From Sphingopyxis sp. JAI108 (lineage in GTDB: Bacteria > Pseudomonadota > Alphaproteobacteria > Sphingomonadales > Sphingomonadaceae), in the NCBI RefSeq assembly GCF_013410105.1, contig NZ_JACCCJ010000002.1:642001-706000 (forward strand): 64,000 bases of DNA. The letters run 5' to 3'. A program made the translations under genes and the position numbers. Numbering within the stretch: position 1 is the first letter of the stretch; each line of letters starts with the position of its first letter. The notes under the pieces are model-generated. The model was given only the letters and a program-made list of their open reading frames with translations, did no database searches and was not told the DNA's origin. Below, piece by piece: positions 18,764 through 31,237 of the stretch.

Positions 18764-19624
18764 ATGACGGATAAGGTGGAGCGGGGTTTGCGGAAGCAAT
18801 CGGGTGAGAAGGGCGGAGGTGAGGATCGGAACAGGCCCTGCCGTGGCCGGAGCCACGGGTCTCCGACCACCCCCTCCCGCAAGCGGGAGGGGGGCACGAC
18901 GGGCGGCGATGCTGGGGGGAAGGGCGCCAATCCCTTCATGCCCGGCCTGCGCGTTCGCGAGGATGGGTGGACCGAGGCGCGGACGCGGACGTTTCTGGCG
19001 GTGCTCGCGCAGTCGGGGTGCGTGACCGATGCGGCGCGCGTGGCGGGGATGAGCCGCAAGGCGGTCAACGACGCGCGCCGGCGCTTTCCCGAATTCGATC
19101 GCGCCTGTTCGACCGCGCTGGCGCGTGCGCTGCGCGGGTTGCAGGCGGTCGCCTATGAGCGCGCGGTCGTGGGGCGCGAAATGGTGGTGATCCGGGGCGG
19201 CAAGGAGGTCGAGCGGCGGATCATGCCGTCGGATTCGATGCTCGGGCTGTTGCTGAAGCGCGGCGAGCTGGGGCCGGGAGAGGGTGGCGGCGGCGCGGCG
19301 AGGGCGCATTACCGGCGCTATGACGGCGATGCGGTGATCAGCGCCGAGGAGCATATGGAGGGCTGGCGCTTCGACAGCGCGGGAATCAAATATTTCCATC
19401 CGGGCAGCGCGACCGAAAAGCTGCTCGGCAAGCTCGAACGCATGCGCGCCGCGTTCGCCACCCAGCGGGACGAGGAGGAGGCCGCGACGGGCCTGTGCAT
19501 GCGATGCGGCCAGCCGGCGGCGGGCGAGGCCGCCGCGCGGCTCGCCGCGCAGCGCGCGGGCGGTGCGGGTGGGGGCGATGCGGGCGCGGGCGATGCGGGC
19601 GGGGGCGATCCCGCTAGCGATTGA
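18764..19624 (+). CDS. Helix-turn-helix protein with embedded palindromic insert (paralogue of 50187-50915)
   Basis: This 286-aa protein contains TRTFLAVLAQSGCVTDAARVAGM followed by SRKAVNDARRR (about residues 69-105), a helix-turn-helix of the type seen in terminase small subunits and transposon-type regulators. The paralogue at 50187-50915 has the same layout. Residues about 27-43 are encoded by a two-hairpin repeat (18841-18892) inserted in frame. The C-terminus is a long GGDAGAGDAGG-type low-complexity tail that overlaps the pilin gene by 11 bp. ATG 18764 has a strong GGGAGG site; an alternative ATG at 18938 would leave the repeat untranslated. Function is unknown. Confidence 0.7.
   Translation: MTDKVERGLRKQSGEKGGGEDRNRPCRGRSHGSPTTPSRKREGGTTGGDAGGKGANPFMPGLRVREDGWTEARTRTFLAVLAQSGCVTDAARVAGMSRKAVNDARRRFPEFDRACSTALARALRGLQAVAYERAVVGREMVVIRGGKEVERRIMPSDSMLGLLLKRGELGPGEGGGGAARAHYRRYDGDAVISAEEHMEGWRFDSAGIKYFHPGSATEKLLGKLERMRAAFATQRDEEEAATGLCMRCGQPAAGEAAARLAAQRAGGAGGGDAGAGDAGGGDPASD
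18841..18892. repeat. Two-hairpin repeat inside the coding sequence
   Basis: Hairpin 1 is CCGTGGC-CGGA-GCCACGG (18841-18858). After a 12-base spacer starting GTCT comes hairpin 2, arms CCCCTCCCGC and GCGGGAGGGG (18871-18892). The same layout recurs at 53112-53158 and 63619-63667. Confidence 0.8.
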
Positions 19625-19775
19625 GCGCGTCGTTGATCGTCGTGAAGATGGTTTCGAGATTGAGCCCGAGCGTCTGAAAGGCGATGAGGCACGCGAGCGC
19701 GATCAGCGCCGCGATCAGCCCATATTCGATCGCGGTCGCGCCGCGCCGGTCGCTCCACACTGTCCGTCCGCGCAT
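19614..19775 (-). CDS. Flp family type IVb pilin
   Basis: This 53-aa pilin precursor has the basic leader MRGRTVWSDRR and the class signature GATAIEYGLIAALIALACLIAF: the glutamate-tyrosine pair follows the prepilin cleavage site and the hydrophobic helix assembles the fibre. It is processed by a CpaA/TadV-type peptidase and exported by the Tad system. No tad/cpa genes are in this window, so this is an orphan pilin copy, or the Tad locus is elsewhere. The ATG at 19775 gives a leader of normal length. Confidence 0.85.
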   Translation of the reverse strand: MRGRTVWSDRRGATAIEYGLIAALIALACLIAFQTLGLNLETIFTTINDALNR

Positions 19776-19919
19776 CGCCCGATCCTCCCCCGTGCCGCCC
19801 TGTTCGCGTGCGGTCCTGTTCGCGTCCCGCCGCAATAGGGTGGCGCGTGTGTGGCGGGGGTTGAGGAAGAGGCTTAACGCGCTGACAATATTGTCGATTG
19901 CGGCGCGCGCGCCGCGCGC

Positions 19920-20924
19920 TCAGGCGGAGCCGCGCACAACGAGGTGGACGGGGATGCGCGTGCCGCTGCGCGTGCGTTCGTCATCCTCCAATGCCATCGC
20001 GACGAGCGCTTCGCCCGCGGCGTCGAGGTCGGGCTCGAGCGTGGTGAGCGCGGGGTCGGCGAGGGTGCCGGCGCGGATGCCGTCGAAGCCGATCAGCGCG
20101 ACGTCCTGCGGCACGCGGCGGCCGGCGTCCTTGAGGCCCTGGAGCACGCCGAGCGCGAGCATGTCGCTGGCGGCGAAGATCGCGTCGGTTTCGGGATGCG
20201 CTGCGAGCAGCGCCTGCACCGCGGCGACGCCCTGTGCGTGGCGGTCGGCGGCGGCGGGCGGCTCGGCGAGGATCGGGGTGAGGCCGCGCGCGGCGAGCGC
20301 GGCGGTGAAGCCGTCGCGGCGCTCGTCGAACTGGCGCTGCGGCGACTGCTGCGGCCCGACGAAGGCGATGTGGCGGCGGCCGTCACGCACGAAATGCTCG
20401 GCGGCGAGCTGGCCGCCGATGTCATTCTCGCTGCGCATCCAGTGGAAGGGGCTGCCCGGGCTGCCCCAGCAGACGAAGTCGAGGCCCGACGCCTGCGCCT
20501 CGGCGAAATATGCCCACGCTTCGCGGTTGCTGGTCGTGCCGATGACGATCATCGCGTCGGCGAGTCCCGAGGCGACGAAATCGGCGCGGAAATTGTCGGC
20601 ATTCTCCTGGAACGAGACGAGCAGGTTGAAGCCGCGCGCCGAGGTCGCGGCGGCGATGCTGCCGAGCAGCGCGAAGTAAAAGGGGTTGATCGCGCTGCGA
20701 TCCTCGCCGGGGCGGCAGATGGTGACGAGCGCGATCGTCTCGCTGCTCTTGAGCCGCAGCGACGAGGCGTGGCGGTCGACGACATAGCCCAGCTCGCGCG
20801 CGGCCGCGGTGACGCGCGCGCGCGTTTCGGCGTTGACGCCGGGCGAGTTGCGGAGCGCGCGCGAGACGGTCGATTGCGACACGCCGGCGCGCTCGGCGAC
20901 GTCGAACGATGTGGGACGCAGCAT
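19920..20924 (-). CDS. LacI family transcriptional regulator
   Basis: This 334-aa protein has the N-terminal LacI HTH (SFDVAERAGVSQSTVSRALRNSPGV, about residues 6-30, with hinge helix after RELGYVVD) and a periplasmic-binding-protein-like effector domain ending in ALIGFDGIRAGTLADPALTTLEPDL. ATG 20924 has a GGAGG site 11 bp upstream; longer starts overlap DUF2891. It is the last gene of the run that includes oxoprolinase, DUF969, DUF979 and DUF2891, so it probably represses that operon and responds to its substrate. Confidence 0.92.
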   Translation of the reverse strand: MLRPTSFDVAERAGVSQSTVSRALRNSPGVNAETRARVTAAARELGYVVDRHASSLRLKSSETIALVTICRPGEDRSAINPFYFALLGSIAAATSARGFNLLVSFQENADNFRADFVASGLADAMIVIGTTSNREAWAYFAEAQASGLDFVCWGSPGSPFHWMRSENDIGGQLAAEHFVRDGRRHIAFVGPQQSPQRQFDERRDGFTAALAARGLTPILAEPPAAADRHAQGVAAVQALLAAHPETDAIFAASDMLALGVLQGLKDAGRRVPQDVALIGFDGIRAGTLADPALTTLEPDLDAAGEALVAMALEDDERTRSGTRIPVHLVVRGSA

Positions 20925-20986
20925 CTTTCCGTTCACCTCCGGCCTCTCCCCCTTCGCGCCGTCTGTTGCCGCGAGCGCGGGGCTTG

Positions 20987-21985
20987 TCAATCGGCGAGGC
21001 CGTCGAGTGCGAGCAAGGCGAAGCTCGCGAGCCAGTGCTCGCCCATATAGTCGCCGGTGACGTGCGGGAGCGCGGCGGCGAGGTGGCGCCCGGCGGCGGC
21101 TTCGGCGACGGGGGCGACGGGGTGCGCGGGGCCGAGCGCCGATGCGATGGCGCGCCAGCTCCACGCGCGGCTGAGGTTGAGACCGTCGAGATGCGCGATC
21201 TTGCCGTCGCTGCGGTCGGAGACGGTGGCGGGGGTGAAGAGGGTGGCGGGTTGTTCGCTGGCGGCGCGGGGGAGGAAGGCGTCGAACCAGCGGGGGAAGT
21301 CGTCGCCGAGGACGATCGCCATCAGATGCGCCTCGGTGAGCGCGGAGGAGAGGAATTCGTCGCCGCCGGGCTCCCACGCCTGACAGTCGCGGTCTTCGCC
21401 GAACCAATCGCGCGCGCGGGCGTCGATCAGGCTGACGAGATCCGGGTCGCGGGTTTCGGCCCAGTGGCGCGCGAGGAGGAGGGCGAAGGCGATGTTGAAA
21501 TGGGTGCCGACGCGCAAGGGATAGGTGAGCTTCGGCAGGAAGGCGTGGAAACGCTGGGCAAAGGCGGCGGCGAGGGGTTCGAGCGCGGCGGCCCAGGGGG
21601 CGTTATGGCGTTCGGTCTCGACATGGAGCGCGAGCAGCCAGGCCCAGCCATAGGGGCGCTCGAAGGCGGCCGAATAAGGGCGATCGAGGAAGGCGCGTTC
21701 GCCCGCGACCTTGTCGGGGACGAGCATTTCGTCGGCGCGGGCGCCGATGTCGGCGGCGATGGCGAGATCGGGGAAGCGGCGCGCGAGGCGCAATATCTGC
21801 CACCAGCCGTGGACGCAGCTGTGCCAGTCGAAACTGCCGTGAAAGATCGGATGATGCTCGCGCGGGGGCTTTGCATCCTCGGGGCCGGTGAGGACGAGGT
21901 CCATCTTGTACGGATATTCGCGGCCGAGGTGGGCGAGGGTGGCGGTGGCGAAGCGGGCGGCGTGGTTGGGGGTGAGGGTGGTCAT
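20987..21985 (-). CDS. DUF2891 family protein
   Basis: This 332-aa soluble protein has the DUF2891 pattern: HHPIFHGSFDWHSCVHGWWQIL near residue 46 and a GGDEFLSSALTEAHLMA stretch in the middle, plus a final GEHWLASFALLAL. The regular H, W and helix-rich blocks suggest an alpha/alpha barrel, perhaps an enzyme on a glycan or peptide. In several genomes DUF2891 is found with DUF969 and DUF979, as it is here. ATG 21985 lies 2 bp downstream of the DUF979 stop. Confidence 0.85.
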   Translation of the reverse strand: MTTLTPNHAARFATATLAHLGREYPYKMDLVLTGPEDAKPPREHHPIFHGSFDWHSCVHGWWQILRLARRFPDLAIAADIGARADEMLVPDKVAGERAFLDRPYSAAFERPYGWAWLLALHVETERHNAPWAAALEPLAAAFAQRFHAFLPKLTYPLRVGTHFNIAFALLLARHWAETRDPDLVSLIDARARDWFGEDRDCQAWEPGGDEFLSSALTEAHLMAIVLGDDFPRWFDAFLPRAASEQPATLFTPATVSDRSDGKIAHLDGLNLSRAWSWRAIASALGPAHPVAPVAEAAAGRHLAAALPHVTGDYMGEHWLASFALLALDGLAD

Positions 21986-21987
21986 GG

Positions 21988-22926
21988 TCAGAAAGCGAAC
22001 AGCCAGATGAAGACGATGTTCACCGCGAGCAGCGGGACCGCGGTGCCGATCTGCGCCTTGATCACGCCATAGGGGTTCTTGAGTTCGAGCAAGGCCGCGG
22101 GGACGAGATTGAAGTTCGCGGCCATCGGGGTCATCAGCGTGCCGCAGAAGCCCGCGAGCATGCCGATTGCCGCGACCACCGCGGGGTCGCCGCCATATTG
22201 CTTGATGAGCAAGGGCATGCCGACCGCGGCGAGCATCACCGGGAAGGCCGCGAAGGCGTTGCCCATGACCATCGTGAACAGCGCCATGCCAAGCCCGAAG
22301 GCAAGCGTCGCGCCGAACAGGCTGCCTTCGGGGATTGTCGTGCCGATGAGGCCGCCGACGACTTCGCCGACGCCGGCCAACGCGAACACCGCGCCGAGGC
22401 TGGCGAGCATCTGCGGCAGGATCGCCGCCCAGCCGACCGCGTCGAGCAGGCGGCGGCCCTGCTGAAGCGGGAGCAAAGGCGGCGGTTTGAGGCGCGCCAT
22501 GCCGACGGCAAGCGCGATGAGCACGCCGATGGCGAGCGAGATGAGCGTCGCCTGTTTGGGATCGGCGAGGCCGGGCACCCATTTGAAGAGGAACGTGCCC
22601 GCGAGCGCGACCGCCGGGATGATGAGGGCGACGAGAAGCAGGAAGGGGCCGTGCTGCGCGGCGCGCGCCGCCTGTACGTCGGGCGCGACGTCGCCGCCGG
22701 GGGCGCGGCCGATCTGTCCCGTGCCGGCGATCGCGACGAGCGCGAGGACGAGGCAGCCATTGCCGAAATCGCCGAGATGGTCGCCGCCAAGCATCGACAG
22801 CGCGAGCAGGCCCCAGAAGGCGGCGTTGCCGAAGCGTTTGGGGTTGCTGCGGTCGAGGAGGCCGAGGGTGGCGAAAAGCGCGAAGGTGAGCCCTGCGAGG
22901 ACATAGACGAAGCCGAGCGTGATCAT
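21988..22926 (-). CDS. DUF979 family membrane protein
   Basis: This 312-aa protein has about nine hydrophobic segments and conserved glycine/proline breaks such as MVMGNAFAAFPVMLAAVGMPLL and MLAGFCGTLMTPMAANFN, which look like discontinuous transport helices. It overlaps the DUF969 gene by 4 bp. DUF969 and DUF979 nearly always occur together and are thought to form one permease. Because the operon has an oxoprolinase-type enzyme, 5-oxoproline or another cyclic amide is the best guess for the transported compound; that is inference. Confidence 0.88.
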   Translation of the reverse strand: MITLGFVYVLAGLTFALFATLGLLDRSNPKRFGNAAFWGLLALSMLGGDHLGDFGNGCLVLALVAIAGTGQIGRAPGGDVAPDVQAARAAQHGPFLLLVALIIPAVALAGTFLFKWVPGLADPKQATLISLAIGVLIALAVGMARLKPPPLLPLQQGRRLLDAVGWAAILPQMLASLGAVFALAGVGEVVGGLIGTTIPEGSLFGATLAFGLGMALFTMVMGNAFAAFPVMLAAVGMPLLIKQYGGDPAVVAAIGMLAGFCGTLMTPMAANFNLVPAALLELKNPYGVIKAQIGTAVPLLAVNIVFIWLFAF

Positions 22927-23591
22927 GCGCCCGCCTCCTTCATCATGCGTTTTTCGAGGCGCCGGAGGCGGAGGCCGTGGATGATGAAGGCGGCGATCGC
23001 GGTCGGGATCGCCCAGAGCGAGAAGTGCAGCGGCTCGATAATATAGCCATAGCCTTCGAGCACGCCCTTCATCAGCAGGATCGAGCCGATCGCGAGGAAA
23101 ATATCCTCGCCGAAGAAGAGGCCGATATTGTCGGTTGCGGCGGCGAAGGCCTTGACCTCTTCACGCTGATCGTCGGTCAGCGCCTCATTCTTCGCCTCGG
23201 CGGCGGCTTCGGCCATAGGGGCGACGAGCGGGCGGACGGTCTGGGCATGGCCGGCGACCGAGGTGAGACCGACCGCGGCCATTGCCTGGCGGAGCAGCAG
23301 GTAGCCGGTGAGGAGGCGGCCGAGGGTGGCGCCCTTCATGCGGTCGATCAGGGTGCGGGCATGCTGTTGCAGGCCATATGCTTCGAGCAGGCCGATGACG
23401 GGGAGGACGATCCAGATGATCGAAACATAGCGCGTATCGTTGAACGCCTTGCCGAAGGCGGCGACGATCGCGGCGATATCGAGCCCCGCGGCGAACCCTG
23501 TGGCGAGCGCCGAGGCCATGATGACGAGCAGCGGATTGAAGCGGAGCAGGAAGCCCGCGATGATGATGAGGATGCCGATCAGGACGAGCAT
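22923..23591 (-). CDS. DUF969 family membrane protein
   Basis: This 222-aa protein has about six hydrophobic helices and the DUF969 block RYVSIIWIVLPVIGLLEAYGLQQ, followed by TDNIGLFFGEDIFLAIGSILLMKG. It is the partner of DUF979 in a presumed two-subunit permease. The ATG at 23591 comes 110 bp after the oxoprolinase stop; that gap is filled by a perfect 28-bp inverted repeat, which could set the ratio of enzyme to permease mRNA. Confidence 0.88.
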   Translation of the reverse strand: MLVLIGILIIIAGFLLRFNPLLVIMASALATGFAAGLDIAAIVAAFGKAFNDTRYVSIIWIVLPVIGLLEAYGLQQHARTLIDRMKGATLGRLLTGYLLLRQAMAAVGLTSVAGHAQTVRPLVAPMAEAAAEAKNEALTDDQREEVKAFAAATDNIGLFFGEDIFLAIGSILLMKGVLEGYGYIIEPLHFSLWAIPTAIAAFIIHGLRLRRLEKRMMKEAGA

Positions 23592-23605
23592 GGACTATCC
23601 CCCTT

Positions 23606-23677
23606 CGTCATTCCCGCGAAAGCGGGAACCCAGTTGCAACGGTAGCTCGCTGGGTTCCCGCTTTCGCGGGAATGACG
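23606..23677. repeat. Perfect 28-bp inverted repeat (REP-type pair)
   Basis: Arms 23606-23633 and 23650-23677 are perfect complements (starting CGTCATTCCCGCGAAAGCGG), with a 16-bp spacer. Each arm also holds its own small hairpin (CCCGC-GAAA-GCGGG). It lies between the oxoprolinase and DUF969 genes and can stall or end transcription. Confidence 0.9.
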
Positions 23678-23703
23678 ACGGTTTGGGTGGTGCCGATCTC
23701 AAA

Positions 23704-27406
<3,703 letters not shown>

Positions 27407-27423
<17 letters not shown>

Positions 27424-29059
27424 TGTCCGGCCAGCGAATGACGATGGCGAGGCTGTTGTCAACCGCTGTGCGGCTCCAGCTGCCCTTCAGCTGCCGCTCG
27501 ATCAGCGTGCGGATGAACTGGGTGCCGAAGCTCTCGCTTTCGATATGCGGCGTTTCGGCGAGGTCGCTTTCGACCCAGTTCAGCTCGATGTCGCCGCCGT
27601 CGCGATGCCAGCCGACCGCGAGGCGGCCCTGCCCCGCGAGCGCGCCATATTTGATGCTGTTGGTGACGAATTCGTGGACCGCGAGCGAAATCGCCTGCGC
27701 CCCCTCGTCGTCGAGGCGCACGTCGGGGCCGGCGATGGCGGCAAGCTGTTCGGCGGATACGCCCGCGAGCTCGAGTTCGCGGTGAACGATCTGGCGAAGA
27801 TCGACGCTGTCGAGCGCGCCGGTGACGAGCATCTGCTTGGCATCGGACAGCGCGCGCATGCGGCCGTCGAACCTGGCCTCGAAATCCTCGAGGCTCGTCG
27901 ATTCGCGCAAGGTGATGCGCGCGAGCGCGCCGATGCGCGCGAAGGCGTTCTTCATCCGGTGCGCCATCTCGCCGATCATCAGCTCGCGGTCGGCGGCGCG
28001 CAGAGCCTGTTCGTCGGCGAGCGCCTGGAAAGCGCCGACGCGGCGTTGCTGAAGGCGATGGAGCTGCATCGCGAGCAGCATGATCGCGAAGCCGAAGAGG
28101 AAGATGGCGAACGGCCGCCCGATCCGCTCGAGCAGCCGGCCGTAGGATATGCGCATCGTCCATTGGCGGTCGGCGATACGCAGCTTCTGTTCGTGCGTGT
28201 CCCAGCCCATCGTGCCGTGGCGGAAGATGAGCGGCGCCGAAGGGCCCTCGCCGGCGTAGATTTCGAGCCCCTCGATCGCGTCGAGCTGCGGCCCGAGCAC
28301 CGCGGCCATCAGGTCGCGGATGCGGAAGGGGGCATAGACGAACGCCTCGATCGGCCGCGCGTTCGGCGCGGTGGCGAAGACCGCGGGCGGCTGCGGCGGC
28401 GGTTCGTCGGCGCGTTCCGCCGCGCGGGGCGCGGCGCGGCCGGCATAGATGGGGACATAGATCAGGAAACCGGGCTGCCGCGTCGAAACGCCCTGTTCCT
28501 GGACGAGCTCGACGATGCCGCTCGCGGCGGGTTGGCCGGTCTGCCACGCGCGGCGCATCGCCTCGCGCCGGACCCGCTCGCTGTACATGTCATAGCCGAG
28601 CGCGCTGTTGCGGCGCGGCGTATAGGGTTCGACGAGCACGATCGGAAAGCCGATCGGCTGGCTGGTCGCGGGCCAGACGCGAATGTCGCGCCGGTAATTC
28701 TGGCGCAGCAGCGCCTCCGCCGCCGCGGGGGTGCCCTGCCGCATCGCCACCGCGATGCCGATCCCCTCCATCCCCGGCGCGTGCACCTGCGGCCGCAGCG
28801 ACGCGAGATAGGCGCGGATGCCGGGCCCGCTCGACTGGCTGTCCGATTGATAGAGGGCGCGCACGCCTTCGAGCACCGCGATATGATCGCGCAGCCGCAT
28901 GTTGACCTGCATCGCGACGCGGTCGGCGCGGTCGGCCTCTTCGCCGCGATTATAGAGAAAGCTCGCCCCCGCCGCGAGCAGCGTGGCGATCAGTATGACA
29001 AGACCCACGAAGCGGGCGGAAAGCGCCAGCAGCCGATCTGCCCACAACGAAGGGCGCAT
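27407..29059 (-). CDS. CHASE-domain sensor histidine kinase, HWE/HisKA_2 type
   Basis: This 550-aa membrane kinase has a transmembrane helix near residues 18-37, a periplasmic CHASE-like sensor region (HIAVLEGVRALYQSD, FPIVLVEPYTPRRNSALGYDMYSE), a second helix near 310-330 and a kinase core. The phosphorylated histidine is in GEMAHRMKNAFARI; the N-box VHEFVTNSIKYGAL and the LNWVES segment mark the HWE/HisKA_2 branch. No response regulator is in the window, so its partner is encoded elsewhere. ATG 29059 was chosen over 29119, since AGGA precedes it. It overlaps the oxoprolinase start by 17 bp. Confidence 0.9.
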
Positions 29060-29228
29060 GTATTCATCCTGCCTGATGGCTGCCGCGGCAGCGCCCCCCT
29101 CTGATCCCGGATGTTCCATGCCGCGCCGCCGATGGCAAGTTTATTTCGTGCCCATGCGGCAGCGATGCGCGGGTTGCGATCCGCAACCTTTCGCATATGG
29201 TCGGGTCGAATCTGGGAAAGGATGCACA

Positions 29229-29879
29229 ATGATCATTTACGGGTCGGTGGTATCGCCGTTCGTGCGCAAATTGCTCGGTTATCTGGGCGAGAAGGGGATC
29301 GAGTTCGAACTGAAGGGGGTCGGCATCGGCGACCCCGATCCGGGGTTCCGCGCGGCGTCGCCGCTCGGCAAGATGCCCGCGATGGACGACGACGGCTTCC
29401 TGCTCGCCGATTCGAGCGCGATCATCCAATATATCGAGGCGAAGCACCCCGAACCTGCGCTGATCCCCGCCGACCCGCAGCAGCGCGGGCGGGTGATCTG
29501 GTGGGAGGAATTCGCCGACACGGTGTTCGCGGCGTGCAGCGGCAAGATATTCTTCAATCGCATCGTCGCGCCCAAATTCCTGGGGCGCGAGGGCGATCTG
29601 GCGGCGGCGGCAACGGCCGAGAGCGAGGAATTGCCGAAGCTGCTCGCCTATCTGGAAAGCGCGATTCCCGCGTCGGGTTTCCTCGTCGGCGACCGGCTGA
29701 CGCTCGCCGACCTGGCGGTCGCGTCGCCGCTGATGAATTTCCGCCACTGCGGCGCGGGCATCGATGCGGCGGTGCACCCGAAGATCGCGGCATGGAGCGA
29801 GGCGATCCTGTCGCGGCCGAGCATGGCGCCGTGGATCGCCAAGGAAGAACGGATGATCGCGAAGGTGCTGGCGGGGTAA
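29229..29879 (+). CDS. Glutathione S-transferase family protein
   Basis: This 216-aa protein has an N-terminal thioredoxin-like domain (MIIYGSVVSPFVRKLLGYL, with the cis-proline loop at PLGKMPAMDDD and the glutathione-binding ADSSAIIQYIE) and a helical C-terminal domain with VGDRLTLADLAVASPL. The SPFVRK stretch has serine at the usual catalytic position, typical of beta/theta/nu-like bacterial forms. ATG 29229 follows GGAAAGG. It reads away from the sensor-kinase gene and shares its 170-bp upstream region. The substrate is unknown. Confidence 0.92.
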   Translation: MIIYGSVVSPFVRKLLGYLGEKGIEFELKGVGIGDPDPGFRAASPLGKMPAMDDDGFLLADSSAIIQYIEAKHPEPALIPADPQQRGRVIWWEEFADTVFAACSGKIFFNRIVAPKFLGREGDLAAAATAESEELPKLLAYLESAIPASGFLVGDRLTLADLAVASPLMNFRHCGAGIDAAVHPKIAAWSEAILSRPSMAPWIAKEERMIAKVLAG

Positions 29880-29904
29880 GCGGCCGCTCCCCATCCCGAC
29901 CCGC

Positions 29905-30864
29905 CTAGGGCGCGATCGCCAGTCCGTCGCCATTCTTCCCCGCCGCGATCCGGCGCAGCACTTCGCCGCTCGCGACGTCGATCTCGGCGATCTTGTCGTG
30001 CCCCGTCTCGGCGGCATAGAGCCGCTTCGAATCGGGGCTGAACAGCAAGGTCACCTGTCCCTTCGCCGCTTCGCCCGACACTGTGATCGTCTTCAGCGGC
30101 GCGCGCGTTTCGGCGTCGAACAGGCTGATCGTGCCCGATGCGATGTTGCTCGTCGCGACAAGCTTGCCGTCGGGGCTCGCGAGCACGCGGATCGCGACCG
30201 GATCGACCGGCTGCGCGGCGACCTTCTCGCCGGTCGCGGTATTCCAGATCGACACGCGCGGCGCGTCCAAATCGCCGACCCACAGCTCGCGCCCGCCCTT
30301 TGTCAGCGCCAGCCCCTCGGGCTTGCCGCCGACCGCCAGGTCGCGCAGCTTCCGGCCTTCGGCGAGGTCGAGCACGCTCACCGTCCCCGCCGCGATATTG
30401 GCGGTGTAGGCGGTGCGATTGTCCGGGGCGACGACGACCATGTGCGTGCCCTCCTGCCCGGTGGGGATCGAGGTGAGCTTGCCGTCGGGCGCCACCACCG
30501 CGACCGAAGTGCTGCCCTCTGCCGTCGCGACGAGCCGCCCGTCGGCGAGCCACAGCAGCCCGTGCGGCCGGCGGTTGGGGCTGAGGTCGATCGTCCGGAG
30601 CTTCGTTCGCGTCGCGACGTCGAACACATCGATCGTCGTCCCGCCATAGGCGACCACCGCCGCCTGTTTGCCGTCGGGCGAGACCGCGATCTCGTGCGGC
30701 ATCGGGCCCGTCGGCAACCGCGCGAGTTCCGCGCCGCTGTCCAGCGCGATGACGCTGAGCGTGTTTTCGCCCTTGTTGCCGACGAGCAGCGTTTCGGCGG
30801 CCGCGGGAGCCGCGACGAGGACGCCGGAAAGGGCGGAGAGGGCGGCGATGACGGCACGGCGCAT
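29905..30864 (-). CDS. Secreted YVTN-type beta-propeller protein
   Basis: This 319-aa protein has a signal peptide (MRRAVIAALSALSGVLVAAP, with cleavage near AAAETL) and about seven blades with the YNCE/YVTN repeat pattern, such as LLVGNKGENTLSVIALDSG, AVVAYGGTTIDVFDVATR, AYTANIAAGTVSVLDLAEG and YAAETGHDKIAEIDVASG. Such proteins are periplasmic or surface beta-propellers used for binding. The last blade closes at LAIAP. It converges on the glutathione transferase gene with a 25-bp gap. No enzymatic residues are recognised. Confidence 0.88.
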   Translation of the reverse strand: MRRAVIAALSALSGVLVAAPAAAETLLVGNKGENTLSVIALDSGAELARLPTGPMPHEIAVSPDGKQAAVVAYGGTTIDVFDVATRTKLRTIDLSPNRRPHGLLWLADGRLVATAEGSTSVAVVAPDGKLTSIPTGQEGTHMVVVAPDNRTAYTANIAAGTVSVLDLAEGRKLRDLAVGGKPEGLALTKGGRELWVGDLDAPRVSIWNTATGEKVAAQPVDPVAIRVLASPDGKLVATSNIASGTISLFDAETRAPLKTITVSGEAAKGQVTLLFSPDSKRLYAAETGHDKIAEIDVASGEVLRRIAAGKNGDGLAIAP

Positions 30865-31036
30865 GGGCAATCTCCCGGTGGTGATGGCGCATCCTACCCC
30901 GCGCCGCCGTCGCGGCAACCGCGCTTCGACCGGCGACATAGACGAATTAAGCAAAGTTAACTCGGCGTTCGGCGCGCGCGCACCTAGCCCTTCCCACGGC
31001 GGCAGGTCGCGCCGCCGGTCAGACAGGAGGGGGATT

Positions 31037-31183
31037 ATGGAATTGCCACCCGTTGATATCGCCGCGCTGCCGTTGCTCGACACCGCGGTCGGGCTGTTCG
31101 GGTCGCTGGTCGGCGAAAGCGCGACGTCGGGACCATCGGTCTTCGAGATCGCGGTCACCATCGCGCTGATCGTCCACGACTGA
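31037..31183 (+). CDS. 48-aa peptide, candidate precursor of a modified peptide
   Basis: The gene has a strong CAGGAGGGGG ribosome site. The product, starting MELPPVDIAALPLLDTAVGL, has an acidic proline/leucine-rich N-terminal half, a glycine-serine middle (ESATSGPS), and a hydrophobic valine/isoleucine end closing with HD. That layout resembles a leader plus core of a ribosomally made, modified peptide; cysteine is absent. It is followed by a very stable hairpin and two large genes of unknown function. No family is recognised; the peptide role is inference from the layout. Confidence 0.6.
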   Translation: MELPPVDIAALPLLDTAVGLFGSLVGESATSGPSVFEIAVTIALIVHD

Positions 31184-31189
31184 TCGCGG

Positions 31190-31233
31190 GCGGGGCCGGG
31201 CGGCGGGTTCGCCCGCTCGCCCGGCCCCGCGTT
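31190..31233 (+). terminator. Strong hairpin between the peptide gene and the 335-codon gene
   Basis: A 17-bp GC-rich stem with one bulge and a TTCG loop (31190-31230) is followed by only three Ts (GTTTCGC). It should stop some but not all transcripts, or shield the peptide mRNA from decay, so that more peptide than downstream protein is made. Confidence 0.75.
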
Positions 31234-31237
31234 TCGC

